From the NCBI GenBank assembly GCA_017887885.1, contig JAGHHB010000018.1:1-32563 (forward strand): DNA of 32,563 nucleotides. Direction: 5' to 3'. Positions 1-8,056 of the stretch are shown one piece after another. The position numbers were made by a program, and so were the translations under genes. How positions within the stretch are numbered: position 1 is the first letter of the stretch; each line of letters starts with the position of its first letter. Source of the DNA: Bacilli bacterium (GTDB taxonomy: Bacteria > Bacillota_I > Bacilli_A > RF39 > UBA660). The notes under the pieces are model-generated. The model was not told where the DNA came from. It searched no databases and worked only from the letters and a program-made list of their open reading frames with translations.

Positions 1-64
1 CATTAAATAAGTAATATAGTTAGACCCCCCCCCTAGTTAACAAATTGTTAATTATCTTAATCAT
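1..64 (-). other. 5' end of unknown gene interrupted by a G9 tract (runs off window)
   Basis: On the minus strand an ATG at 64-62 follows an SD-like AAAGGAAGTGA with 9 nt spacing and a good sigma-A promoter. The reading frame is M-I-K-I-I-N-N-L-L-T-R-G-G-V and then meets TAA at 22-20, directly after a run of nine G (C at 25-33 on the plus strand). With eight G instead of nine the frame reads on through S-N-Y-I-T-Y-L-M to the window edge. With ten G it also stops. The gene product cannot be identified from so few residues. In Firmicutes the gene after rpoE is often pyrG, but these residues do not resemble the CTP synthase N-terminus. It may be a phase-variable gene, a slippage-regulated gene, a homopolymer sequencing error or a non-coding leader. 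Confidence 0.45.
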
Positions 65-98
65 GTGGGGTCACTTCCTTTACTCTTTTTATATTTTT

Positions 99-127
99 AT
101 TATACTAAATATTAACTTATATTGCAA
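99..127 (-). promoter_or_regulatory. sigma-A promoter for the left-edge gene
   Basis: Minus-strand TTGCAA (127-122), 17-nt spacer, then TATAAT (104-99). It lies between the end of rpoE and the left-edge ATG, with an SD at about 81-71. The match to the consensus is strong, so a transcript starting near position 92 and reading to the left is likely. Confidence 0.7.
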
Positions 128-175
128 CTGCTATTTTCAAGATCGCATTCTTAAATTATCCAAAAGAAAAAAGAA

Positions 176-610
176 CTAATTATCAAGTTCTTCGTCATCG
201 ACAATTGTTAATTCAGAGTAATCATCATCTATAATATCTGCTTCTTGGGCATCATCGTAACTATCATCGTCATAATCATCTTCTTCACTTAAATCTTCAT
301 CATCCAAGTTTTCATCTTCATTCTCTTCAGATTCTTCATAAATATCATCTATATCTATTTTGACAGAATGATTAGCACGCAAATCCCAATTACCATCATT
401 AAGTAAAATGAAATCTTTAGATGTTGTTAAAGATTCAAAGAAGTCTCCAATCTTCTCTTGATATTCTTCATCATTAAGTCCCAATAACTTGCATATTTCC
501 TTAAATAAATCAGCAGTATTCATTGTTGTTTTATTTTCTTTTAAATACATTTCAGCAATTTTAGTATAAGAAAGTAATTCTAAATTTTCTCTACTCATTT
601 CATTAAGCAT
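176..610 (-). CDS. rpoE: RNA polymerase delta subunit
   Basis: Delta is the small accessory subunit of Bacilli RNA polymerase that speeds recycling and lowers non-specific DNA binding. The 144-residue protein has the expected two parts: a globular N-terminal HARE-HTH-type domain (about residues 1-80, with the pattern NTADLFKEICKLLGL) and a highly acidic tail of Asp/Glu runs from about residue 85 to the end. The ATG at 610 follows AGGAGGATAAAAT. It starts 11 nt after the argS stop, so the two are probably co-transcribed. An argS neighbour and the acidic tail make the call secure. Presence of delta argues for Bacilli rather than Clostridia. Confidence 0.93.
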   Translation of the reverse strand: MLNEMSRENLELLSYTKIAEMYLKENKTTMNTADLFKEICKLLGLNDEEYQEKIGDFFESLTTSKDFILLNDGNWDLRANHSVKIDIDDIYEESEENEDENLDDEDLSEEDDYDDDSYDDAQEADIIDDDYSELTIVDDEELDN

Positions 611-621
611 ATTTTATCCTC

Positions 622-2229
622 CTACATTTCATCTCTTAATATAATTCCAATTAATCTAGCAGCATTATTCATAACTATCTGAATAGCTTTTATAAAAGCT
701 ATTCTTTGACCAGTATAAACATTATCATCTGTTATTATTTTCTCACTTGCGTAGTAACTATGAAATAATCCTGCCACATCATATAAATAGTTTGTTATCA
801 GATGTGGTAAACCTTTTTGAGCAGCGGCTATTACAACATCTTCAAACTCTATTAATTTATTCATGATAGTATATGCAATTTCATTATCTATAGTACTAAA
901 ATCAGAAAGAATCTTTCCTTGATAATTTCTCATGATTGAAGTTATTCGGGCATTAGCATATTCTATATAATAAACAGGGTTATCATTACTGTTTTTAACA
1001 GCCAAATCTAAATCAAAATCCATTTGCGTATCTAAACTTTTTGAAGCAAAGAAATATCTTGCAGCATTGACCCCTACCTCATCTATTAATTCATTTAGTG
1101 TTATCGTTTTTCCAGTTCTCTTACTTAATTTAATTTCTTCGCCATTTCTTAAAAGTCTTACCATCTGTAAAATTCTAATATCTAGTTTACTAGCATCATA
1201 GCCTAAAAATTCTAACGATGTTTTAATTCTATTTATATAACCGTGATGATCAGCACCTAATACATCTATTAGACCACTAAAACCTCTATCAAATTTATCA
1301 CTATGATAAGCAATATCTGGAAGTAAATAAGTATAATTGCCATCTTTTTTTACTAATACACGATCTTTTTCATCGTACAAATCACTTGTTTTAAGCCATA
1401 GAGCTCCATCTTCTATATAGCATTTTCCAGCATTCTTTAATTTATCTAGAGTTCTATCAACAAGACCTCTATCATATAAAGATTGCTCGCTAGTAAAAAC
1501 GTCGAAATTAACTCTAAACCGATCTAAATCTTTTTTTATTTCATTAATTAAAATATCAAGGCCTTCTTTTTTGAAAAACTCTACTGATTCATTTAATTTA
1601 CTGTCTTTATAAAAGTCATATATCTTGGTCGCGATATCGATAATTTCACTACCATGATAACCATTTTCTGGTATTTCATAAGAAAGACCACATTGCTCCT
1701 TATATCTTCCTTTAATCGAAACACCCAAATTATACATTTGATTGCCCGCATCATTAATATAGTATTCTCTTGTTATATCAAATCCAGCAAAAGCCATAAT
1801 ACTAGATAAATTATCGCCATAAACAGCTCCTCTTCCATGTCCAATATGCAAGATACCTGTTGGATTAGCGCTAACATATTCGATATTAATTTTCCTATTC
1901 CTACCGTAGTCACTACTACCATAACTTTTATTTTTTTCGATGATTTTATTAATGCTCTTCAATAAAAAACTTTTATTTAAAAATATATTGATAAATCCTG
2001 GTGCGGAAGCTTCAACTCGTTCGATCATTTCACTAACTATTTTATCTTTAATGTTATTAGCAATCACAAGTGGGTTAGATTTTAACCTTTTAGTAAGTAA
2101 AAAAGCTATATTAGTTGAGTAGTCACCATTACTTCTATCTTTGGGAATTTCTATCATAATTTCATCAATTTCAACATCTACTGGTAGACTATTCTTTATA
2201 ATATGTTGTAATTGTCTTTTTATACTCAT
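622..2229 (-). CDS. argS: arginyl-tRNA synthetase
   Basis: Class I aminoacyl-tRNA synthetase that charges tRNA-Arg with arginine in the cytoplasm. Visible features in order: an N-terminal additional domain (about 1-80), the ANPTGILHIGHGRGA block with the HIGH signature near residue 128, the KMSKS-equivalent KLSKR near residue 370, and a C-terminal DALR anticodon-binding region ending in AARLIGIILRDEM. The length of 535 aa is near the family norm. Its ATG overlaps the stop of the upstream DUF1934 gene by 4 nt (ATGA), indicating translational coupling. argS beside a DUF1934 (YwiB) gene is also the Bacillus arrangement. Confidence 0.97.
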   Translation of the reverse strand: MSIKRQLQHIIKNSLPVDVEIDEIMIEIPKDRSNGDYSTNIAFLLTKRLKSNPLVIANNIKDKIVSEMIERVEASAPGFINIFLNKSFLLKSINKIIEKNKSYGSSDYGRNRKINIEYVSANPTGILHIGHGRGAVYGDNLSSIMAFAGFDITREYYINDAGNQMYNLGVSIKGRYKEQCGLSYEIPENGYHGSEIIDIATKIYDFYKDSKLNESVEFFKKEGLDILINEIKKDLDRFRVNFDVFTSEQSLYDRGLVDRTLDKLKNAGKCYIEDGALWLKTSDLYDEKDRVLVKKDGNYTYLLPDIAYHSDKFDRGFSGLIDVLGADHHGYINRIKTSLEFLGYDASKLDIRILQMVRLLRNGEEIKLSKRTGKTITLNELIDEVGVNAARYFFASKSLDTQMDFDLDLAVKNSNDNPVYYIEYANARITSIMRNYQGKILSDFSTIDNEIAYTIMNKLIEFEDVVIAAAQKGLPHLITNYLYDVAGLFHSYYASEKIITDDNVYTGQRIAFIKAIQIVMNNAARLIGIILRDEM

Positions 2230-2624
2230 ATAACATCACTCATTTCTATTTGGTATTCATAATCACAATTAGTCTCTACAATTTTATAATTAATATGAAT
2301 ATGATTATCTTTGACGTCGATAAACGACGTCAAAATTTCAAGATCAAAATTATAGTTATTTTCCTTTAATAGATAATTGCTAGTACTTTTTTTATTATTA
2401 AAAAGAAAGCTATTAAAAAAAGACGCTCCTTCTCTTGATAAATAAACTTCATTTTCCTTAATTTTAATTGTATATTTTACATCATTATCAAAGTAAGTAA
2501 TTTTGTTTTTATTCTTAATTCCTATTGCAGAAATTTTTAACAATTCATTTTCTGTATTATTTTTAAGATACCCTGTAACTTTAACTTTAATAATACCACT
2601 TCCAAACTTTTCATTTGCAATCAT
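2226..2624 (-). CDS. DUF1934 family protein (YwiB-like)
   Basis: A 132-residue protein with alternating polar and hydrophobic segments typical of a small lipocalin-like beta barrel, such as GIIKVKVTGYLKN near the N-terminus and KISAIGIKNKNKITYFD. DUF1934/YwiB proteins commonly sit just upstream of argS in Firmicutes, as here, and the 4-nt overlap with argS supports one operon. No catalytic motif is visible and the family's function is unknown to me. The ATG at 2624 has no convincing SD (upstream AAAGATATGAT), so initiation may be weak. The family call rests on position and overall pattern. Confidence 0.7.
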   Translation of the reverse strand: MIANEKFGSGIIKVKVTGYLKNNTENELLKISAIGIKNKNKITYFDNDVKYTIKIKENEVYLSREGASFFNSFLFNNKKSTSNYLLKENNYNFDLEILTSFIDVKDNHIHINYKIVETNCDYEYQIEMSDVI

Positions 2625-2716
2625 ATCATATCTTTAAAAAAAATACAACATATTTTAATTATTTTTTATCATAATAATAAATGATCAAAACAAATTATTT
2701 TAAAGAAGGAGATTTC

Positions 2717-4687
2717 ATGAAAAAAATATTAAAAAAAACTTTAAAAATAATCCTCATTCCTATTATTGTTTTTATTGTAGGAAATATAGGTATGTATATT
2801 TATTGCCTAATAACACCAAAAATGGATATAAATGAATCACAATCATTTTATTTATATGATCAAAATGAGCAACTAGTATTTCAAACAAATGACGATTGGA
2901 TTCCATTAGAAAAAATAAGTCAGCATCTTATTGATGCGACCATATCTACTGAAGATAAATATTTTTATAAACATATTGGTTTTGATTACCTTCGTATTAT
3001 TAAAGCTATGGCCGTAAATATCATAAAACGTGATAAAAGCGAAGGGGCATCAACTATTACTCAACAATATGCCCGAAATCTCTTTTTAAATTTTGATAAA
3101 ACGTGGAAAAGAAAAATAGATGAAGCCATTCTAGCTTTTGAACTAGAAGTTCATTATACTAAAGATGAAATATTAGAAGGTTATTTAAATACCATTAATT
3201 ACGGAGGAGTATACGGAATTGAAAATGCTTCCCAATACTACTTTGGCAAATCCGCCTCAGATCTTTCAATTGCTGAAGCTTCTATGCTCGCAGGTATTCC
3301 ACAATCGCCAAATAATTACTCACCTGTCAAAAACTACACTCTCGCTAAAGAAAGACAAAAGATAGTATTAACAATGATGAAAAATAATAAAGTAATTACC
3401 GAAGAAGAATATAATAATGCCTTAAATACCGAGTTAACAATTATAGGTAAAACAAAAGATAATACTTTAACTAGTATTAATTACTATAAAGATGCCGTCA
3501 TGAATGAATTAGAGGCACTAAAACAAATCCCAACTTCGCTAATCGAAACAGGTGGATTAAAAATATATACTACCCTTGATATTGCAGCCCAAGAAGATTT
3601 AGAGAATGCTGTATATAGTTATATTAATGACGAAACAGAAATAGAAACTGCCGCTATTATGATGAATCCAAATACAGGTGGTATTATGGCCCTAATTGGG
3701 GGCAATTATTATAGCAAAAGCCAATACAACAGGGCTATCAATTCTAAAAGACAAGTCGGTTCAACCATGAAACCATTACTTTATTACACCGCGTTAGAAA
3801 ATGGATTCACTCCATCATCATCATTTACAAGTGAAAAAACAACCTTTACTTTTGCAGGAAATAAAACCTATAGTCCCAAAAATTATAATGATAATTATGC
3901 TAATGGTCCCATTTCAATGGCAGCGGCCATTTCCTATTCCGATAATATTTATGCTGTAAAAACACACTTATTTTTAGGAGAAAATATGCTTGTCGATACT
4001 GCTAAAAGAATAGGTATAACCAGCGACTTAACAGCCATTCCCTCTCTGGCACTAGGAACTGAAGAAATAAGTTTATTAGAAATGGTTACAGGATACTCTT
4101 CCTTCGCTAATCTTGGCTATAAGGTAGAGCCCCATTTCATTAAAAAGATTGAAGATAATAAAGGCAATATTTTATATGAAAATAAAGAAGAAAAAGAATT
4201 AGTATTAAACTCTAGTCTAACGTATATTTTAAATGAAATGTTAACATATACTTATAACAAAAACTTTATTGATTATAACTATCCTACACTTATTTCATTA
4301 TTACCTGACATTACTCATAAATATGCCATCAAATCAGGAACAACCGATACTGATCTTTGGATCATGGGTTATACTAATAATGCTGTCTTGGGAATATGGA
4401 ATGGTTATGATGATAATCGAAAGATAACAAATACCGATTACTCATATCATAAAAACATCTGGATTGATACGATGGAAAGTTACTTCGAAGATCATGAAGC
4501 AACATGGTTTGATATACCTGATAATATAGTTGGTGTACTCGTAAATCCCATTACTGGACTAACTGCTACTGAAGACGATCCTCAGAAAGAAATGTTCTTT
4601 TATCTAAAGGGAACTGAACCCACTCTCCAAACAGTTTCTAAAGATCTAGATGCTGTTTTTAAAGAAGAGCAAAATCAAACAGAATAA
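2717..4687 (+). CDS. class A penicillin-binding protein (PBP1A-like)
   Basis: Bifunctional peptidoglycan synthase anchored in the membrane: a GT51 glycosyltransferase polymerises lipid II and a transpeptidase crosslinks the chains. One N-terminal membrane segment (about residues 10-32) is followed by GT51 motifs EDKYFYKHIGFD (catalytic Glu near residue 79), EGASTITQQYARN and EGYLNTINYGGVYGI. The transpeptidase has GSTMK (catalytic Ser near 349), SYSDN (SxN) and KSGTT (KTG box). The ORF track starts at 2681, but the ATG at 2717 follows GAAGGAG with 5 nt spacing and begins MKKILKKTLK, a better signal anchor. At 656 aa it has no large C-terminal extension. It is divergent from the argS operon. 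Confidence 0.95.
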   Translation: MKKILKKTLKIILIPIIVFIVGNIGMYIYCLITPKMDINESQSFYLYDQNEQLVFQTNDDWIPLEKISQHLIDATISTEDKYFYKHIGFDYLRIIKAMAVNIIKRDKSEGASTITQQYARNLFLNFDKTWKRKIDEAILAFELEVHYTKDEILEGYLNTINYGGVYGIENASQYYFGKSASDLSIAEASMLAGIPQSPNNYSPVKNYTLAKERQKIVLTMMKNNKVITEEEYNNALNTELTIIGKTKDNTLTSINYYKDAVMNELEALKQIPTSLIETGGLKIYTTLDIAAQEDLENAVYSYINDETEIETAAIMMNPNTGGIMALIGGNYYSKSQYNRAINSKRQVGSTMKPLLYYTALENGFTPSSSFTSEKTTFTFAGNKTYSPKNYNDNYANGPISMAAAISYSDNIYAVKTHLFLGENMLVDTAKRIGITSDLTAIPSLALGTEEISLLEMVTGYSSFANLGYKVEPHFIKKIEDNKGNILYENKEEKELVLNSSLTYILNEMLTYTYNKNFIDYNYPTLISLLPDITHKYAIKSGTTDTDLWIMGYTNNAVLGIWNGYDDNRKITNTDYSYHKNIWIDTMESYFEDHEATWFDIPDNIVGVLVNPITGLTATEDDPQKEMFFYLKGTEPTLQTVSKDLDAVFKEEQNQTE

Positions 4688-4752
4688 AAAATAGTAGATA
4701 ATATTTATTTTTTGAAAAATTAATGATATAATTAATTAGAAGGGAGATAACT

Positions 4753-5016
4753 ATGATGTATTGTGAAAATTGCGGTGCAGAAATATCAAAAGAAGCTTAT
4801 GTTTGTCCAAAATGTGGAGTAAAAGTTAAAAAAGATCAAAACGAAAACGACATTCCTAATACAGGATTAAATATTTTATCTTTATTTATTCCTTTGGTTG
4901 GTATCATTCTTTATTTTGTATGGAAAAATAATACGCCTAAAAAAGCTAAAAGTATTTTAACTTTTGCCCTAATTGGTTGGGTTATAAATATCTTTTTAAA
5001 TATCTTCTTATGGTAA
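4753..5016 (+). CDS. zinc-ribbon two-TM membrane protein
   Basis: An 87-residue protein with an N-terminal zinc ribbon (CENCGAEISKEAYVCPKCG: two CxxC pairs) followed by two hydrophobic helices (about 42-60 and 66-86). It belongs to the broad class of short zinc-ribbon membrane proteins common in low-GC Firmicutes; I do not know its function. The ATG follows AGAAGGGAG at good spacing, and a second in-frame ATG comes directly after it. A TATAAT at 4727-4732 may give it its own promoter, though the -35 is weak. Two other proteins in this window (15923-16327 and the HtrA-like protease) carry the same N-terminal module. Confidence 0.8.
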   Translation: MMYCENCGAEISKEAYVCPKCGVKVKKDQNENDIPNTGLNILSLFIPLVGIILYFVWKNNTPKKAKSILTFALIGWVINIFLNIFLW

Positions 5017-5062
5017 AAATAACTGATACTGTAAAATAGCGGACAAATTAACGCAGTTTCTA

Positions 5063-5089
5063 AAAAAATTGGCTATAATCCAATTTTTT
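5063..5089. terminator. bidirectional terminator between zinc-ribbon gene and prmC
   Basis: A perfect 10-bp inverted repeat, AAAAAATTGG / CCAATTTTTT, with a 7-nt loop CTATAAT. Being A-rich on the left and T-rich on the right, it gives a U-tract in both directions. It sits directly against the prmC stop and downstream of the convergent plus-strand gene, so it probably ends both transcripts. Confidence 0.8.
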
Positions 5090-5881
5090 CTATTTATTGA
5101 AATGATCTTTTATATTAGTAATGAAAATAAAACGATCCTTTCCACTATAATCCTGTTCAACAGATATTTGAACATCACTTAAATACTTGTTTATTATCTT
5201 TGTTATTCGATCTGCCTGTTGCCATCCTATTTCAAAAGCAATCAAGAATTGATCCTTCAAATATAATTTACAATTACTAATTATTTGCTCATAGAAATAT
5301 AATCCATCAAATGAGGCATAAAGAGCAATATGTGGCTCATTATTAGAAACAATATCCATAATTTTTTCATCTTCTCCTATATAAGGTGGATTACTAATAA
5401 TAACATCATACTTTTTTTCAACAGAAGAAAAAACATCACTTACAAAAAAGTTAATATCTACATTATTATATTCACTATTTTTCTTTGCCACAAGTAAAGC
5501 CTCTTTTGATATATCAACAGCATCCAGAGAACAATTAATCATCTTTTTTAAAACAATAGCTATAGCGCCACTACCAGTTCCAATATCTAAAATATCTATT
5601 TTACTATTAAAATATTTGTTAATATATTTAATTGTCTTATCAACAAGCAGTTCTGTTTCAAATCTTGGTATTAGCACATCTTTATTAACCATTATTTTAG
5701 TACCATAAAAATTAACATTACCAATAATATACTGTACAGGAATACCATTTAATAATTTTTCAGTATACTCTTCAAGTTTTGTCAAGAGATCATGATCTTT
5801 TAAATATTTATATAAATAATCAAAAGAATTAGAGTCAATACCTTTTTTTTCTAATTCTTTTTTTATCTCACAATCAAGCAT
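5090..5881 (-). CDS. prmC: peptide chain release factor N5-glutamine methyltransferase
   Basis: SAM-dependent methyltransferase that methylates the Gln of the GGQ motif in release factors. Visible are an N-terminal helical substrate-binding domain, the SAM motif DIGTGSGAIAIVL and the catalytic NPPYIG tetrad diagnostic of Gln/adenine N-methyltransferases. At 263 aa it is slightly short but complete. It starts inside the end of prfA (8-nt overlap), and the SD lies in the prfA coding end (AAAGGAATTAG). The enzyme and its substrate are thus co-expressed, as is usual in Firmicutes. Confidence 0.94.
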   Translation of the reverse strand: MLDCEIKKELEKKGIDSNSFDYLYKYLKDHDLLTKLEEYTEKLLNGIPVQYIIGNVNFYGTKIMVNKDVLIPRFETELLVDKTIKYINKYFNSKIDILDIGTGSGAIAIVLKKMINCSLDAVDISKEALLVAKKNSEYNNVDINFFVSDVFSSVEKKYDVIISNPPYIGEDEKIMDIVSNNEPHIALYASFDGLYFYEQIISNCKLYLKDQFLIAFEIGWQQADRITKIINKYLSDVQISVEQDYSGKDRFIFITNIKDHFNK

Positions 5882-6932
5882 TTTTTTCTAATTCCTTTTT
5901 TTGATTTTCATTAATAAGAGCCTCTATAATATCATCCATCTCTCCATTCATAACCCGATCTAAATTCATTGTCGTATAGCCTATTCGATGATCCGTAATT
6001 CTATTTTGAGGATAATTATAAGTTCTTATTTTTTCACTCCTATCGCCAGTACCAATCTTAATTCTTCTTTCTAAAGCAGCTTCTTCTTCTTGCTGTCTAA
6101 GTTTTAAATCATAAAGTCTTGTCTTCAATATTTTAAAAGCCAATTCTTTATTCTTAATTTGACTTCTTTCCGTTTGCGAATAAACAATTATACCAGTTGG
6201 AATATGCGTTAGTCTAACAGCACTATCGGTTGTATTAACTCCTTGTCCTCCGCACCCACTACTTCTCGTAATATCAATTCTAACTTCTGATTCATCAAGT
6301 TCAAAATCAAATTCTTCCGCTTCCGGCATAACAAGAACAGTAGCTGTACTCGTATGTACCCTTCCTTGACTTTCAGTAGCGGGGACTCTCTGGACCCTAT
6401 GTGCTCCACTTTCATATTTTAATTTTGAATAAACATTGCTTCCCTTAATCATAAATTCTATTTGAGAATATCCTCCAGCACTGCCTTCGATAGCATTTAA
6501 TACTTCGATTTTCCATCCTTCTCTAGCAGCATATCTCGAATACATATCAAAAAGATCACCCGCAAAGATATTAGCTTCATCTCCACCTGCTGCTCCTCGA
6601 ATCTCCACGATAACATTCTTTTCATCGTTTGAATCATGAGGAAGAAGTAGTAGTTCTAGTTCCTTATCTAATCTCTTTTTTTCTTCTTCTGCTCGAAGAA
6701 GTTCTTCTTTAGCAAATTCTGCCATATCTTTATCGTGCAATAATTCTTTAGCTTCTTCAATATCTGAAAGAACTTTTTTATAGTCTCTATATACTATTAC
6801 AGTCTTTTCAAGACTAGTCCTTTCTTTAGAAAGCACAGTTAATTTCTTTATATCGGATATAACTTCTGGATTTGCTAATTCTTCACCAATAGCATTATAA
6901 CGTTTTTCGATAGCTTCAAGCCTTTCGATCAT
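5874..6932 (-). CDS. prfA: peptide chain release factor 1
   Basis: RF1 recognises UAA and UAG in the ribosomal A site and triggers peptide release. The 352-residue protein carries the GGQ loop (SSGCGGQGVNTTDSAVRL), the PAT tripeptide (RVPATESQGR) that reads the stop codon and marks it as RF1 rather than RF2, and the N-terminal helical domain. The ATG at 6932 follows GAGGGA. Upstream is a strong promoter (TTTACA-N17-TATAAT), so prfA-prmC is probably a two-gene operon ending at the 5063-5089 hairpin. Confidence 0.97.
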   Translation of the reverse strand: MIERLEAIEKRYNAIGEELANPEVISDIKKLTVLSKERTSLEKTVIVYRDYKKVLSDIEEAKELLHDKDMAEFAKEELLRAEEEKKRLDKELELLLLPHDSNDEKNVIVEIRGAAGGDEANIFAGDLFDMYSRYAAREGWKIEVLNAIEGSAGGYSQIEFMIKGSNVYSKLKYESGAHRVQRVPATESQGRVHTSTATVLVMPEAEEFDFELDESEVRIDITRSSGCGGQGVNTTDSAVRLTHIPTGIIVYSQTERSQIKNKELAFKILKTRLYDLKLRQQEEEAALERRIKIGTGDRSEKIRTYNYPQNRITDHRIGYTTMNLDRVMNGEMDDIIEALINENQKKELEKNA

Positions 6933-6955
6933 AAGATATCCCTCATTTCTCTACC

Positions 6956-6984
6956 ATTATAACATTACAATTAAAAATTGTAAA
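6956..6984 (-). promoter_or_regulatory. sigma-A promoter of prfA-prmC
   Basis: Minus-strand TTTACA (6984-6979), 17-nt spacer, TATAAT (6961-6956), about 25 nt upstream of the prfA ATG. Confidence 0.7.
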
Positions 6985-6997
6985 TATTGTAACCAAA

Positions 6998-7705
6998 CTA
7001 TTTTCTTCGCAAAGTATCTAAATATTTTTTCTTTTCTTTACTTACCCGCTGCGAGTCTTTTATTTTTGAAATAGCTTTGTTATGAGTAAAATCATCTAAT
7101 TTGTTATTTTTTATATAATCTAAAGTAGCATCAGGATACTTAATATAACAAATAGATATAAGCCAAGCAACAGCCATTTTTACATAATAATCATTAGTAT
7201 TATAATTATTACATAAATTAAATATTTTTTCTAAATACTCCTGTTCTATATAATAATCTAATAATAAAACAAAACACATCCTTCTTACCCAAAAATTATT
7301 AGAATTGATATTTTTACTAATATATTTCTCAAAAAAATCTTTATTTTTCTTAACAATTTTATAACTAGAACAAAATGTATCGCAGCTAGACCAATTATTT
7401 ATTCTTTCTTTAAAAAGTTCTAAATAAAAAACACTACTTTCCAAATCTTTAATATTAGAAACAATAAGTCCATATAAAGTAATTTCTTCATAATAATTAT
7501 TTTTAAGCAAAGAAAGAAATTCTCTATAATTACCTTTGACAATATCCCTAGCTATCATTTTTAAAATAGGAACTCTAATACCAATAACATCAGTAACTTT
7601 AAGACTGCTATGAAAATTGCTATATTTTAAATCTCTAATACTAAATAAATAATCAATAAAATCTTTATACATAGCAACATCCCATTTTACTCTAATTAAA
7701 TTCAT
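6998..7705 (-). CDS. AlkD-like DNA alkylation repair protein
   Basis: A 235-residue all-helical protein matching the AlkD/AlkC-type DNA alkylation repair family, HEAT-repeat glycosylases that excise alkylated bases such as 7-methylguanine. Recognisable pieces are VIGIRVPILKMIARDI near the N-terminus, SCDTFCSS, NNFWVRRMCFVLLLDYYI and DYYVKMAVAWLISICYIKYP. The basic C-terminus (KISKIKDSQRVSKEKKKYLDTLRRK) is typical of the family. The ATG at 7705 follows AGGAGGTATTT. It is divergent from tyrS and seems to be a single gene. Substrate preference cannot be read from the sequence. Confidence 0.82.
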   Translation of the reverse strand: MNLIRVKWDVAMYKDFIDYLFSIRDLKYSNFHSSLKVTDVIGIRVPILKMIARDIVKGNYREFLSLLKNNYYEEITLYGLIVSNIKDLESSVFYLELFKERINNWSSCDTFCSSYKIVKKNKDFFEKYISKNINSNNFWVRRMCFVLLLDYYIEQEYLEKIFNLCNNYNTNDYYVKMAVAWLISICYIKYPDATLDYIKNNKLDDFTHNKAISKIKDSQRVSKEKKKYLDTLRRK

Positions 7706-7797
7706 AAATACCTCCTAAATCATTTTCTAGTTACAAACCTAATCATTACCAATATTATATCATTAATCACATCAAAAACCAATTTGGTAATAAACGT

Positions 7798-7826
7798 TTG
7801 ACAACATTTATAAAATATAATATAAT
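7798..7826 (+). promoter_or_regulatory. consensus sigma-A promoter of the T-box/tyrS transcript
   Basis: TTGACA (7798-7803), 17-nt spacer, TATAAT (7821-7826): a perfect match to the sigma-A consensus. The predicted start near 7833 lies just before stem I of the T-box leader. Confidence 0.88.
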
Positions 7827-7834
7827 TAAATAAA

Positions 7835-8036
7835 TTTATTGAACAGCGATTAATAAAAGTAGTTATTTTAAAGTTATTTCCAGAAAGTTAGTGGATGATG
7901 AAAACTAACAATAAAAAAATAATGAATTACATATTATGAGTTCAATCGGAAATTACCGTTATCAAATTGAGACAAGTAACATTGTAAATAAAGGTGGTAC
8001 CACGAATCTTTTCGTCCTTTGGTATTACCTTTTTAA
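7835..8036 (+). ncRNA. T-box riboswitch (tyrosine) upstream of tyrS
   Basis: Uncharged tRNA-Tyr binding to this leader would favour antitermination and raise tyrS expression. Stem I is closed by ATTGAAC (7838-7844) and GTTCAAT (7940-7946). It contains the apical arm GTTAG...CTAAC and a specifier region GAATTACATATT whose TAC (7928-7930) is a Tyr codon. The T-box consensus AAGGTGGTACCACG is at 7991-8004, with TGGT able to pair with the tRNA ACCA end. The terminator form is AAGGTGGTACC pairing with GGTATTACCTT (8021-8031, two G-U pairs), enclosing ACGAA-TCTT-TTCGT and followed by T. The specifier matches the downstream gene. Confidence 0.93.
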
Positions 8037-8056
8037 TATTTAAAAGGAGGATAATT

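Noticed and set aside
1-64. G9 tract as a pyrG-type reiterative-transcription attenuator next to rpoE
   Set aside because: In that mechanism the G run is at the very start of the transcript. Here it is about 60 nt downstream of the predicted start and lies inside an ORF, so the mechanism does not fit.
1940-2122. Plus-strand ORF inside argS, and similar antisense ORFs (8950-9216, 10929-11279, 11529-11948, 18677-18931, 19564-19794, 22898-23116, 25145-25465, 25910-26164, 26875-27117)
   Set aside because: They lie wholly or largely opposite strong conserved genes, have no SD and no recognisable protein pattern.
7994-8056. N-terminal 21 residues of the tyrS ORF in the ORF track
   Set aside because: They are encoded by the T-box terminator region; the SD-backed ATG is at 8057.
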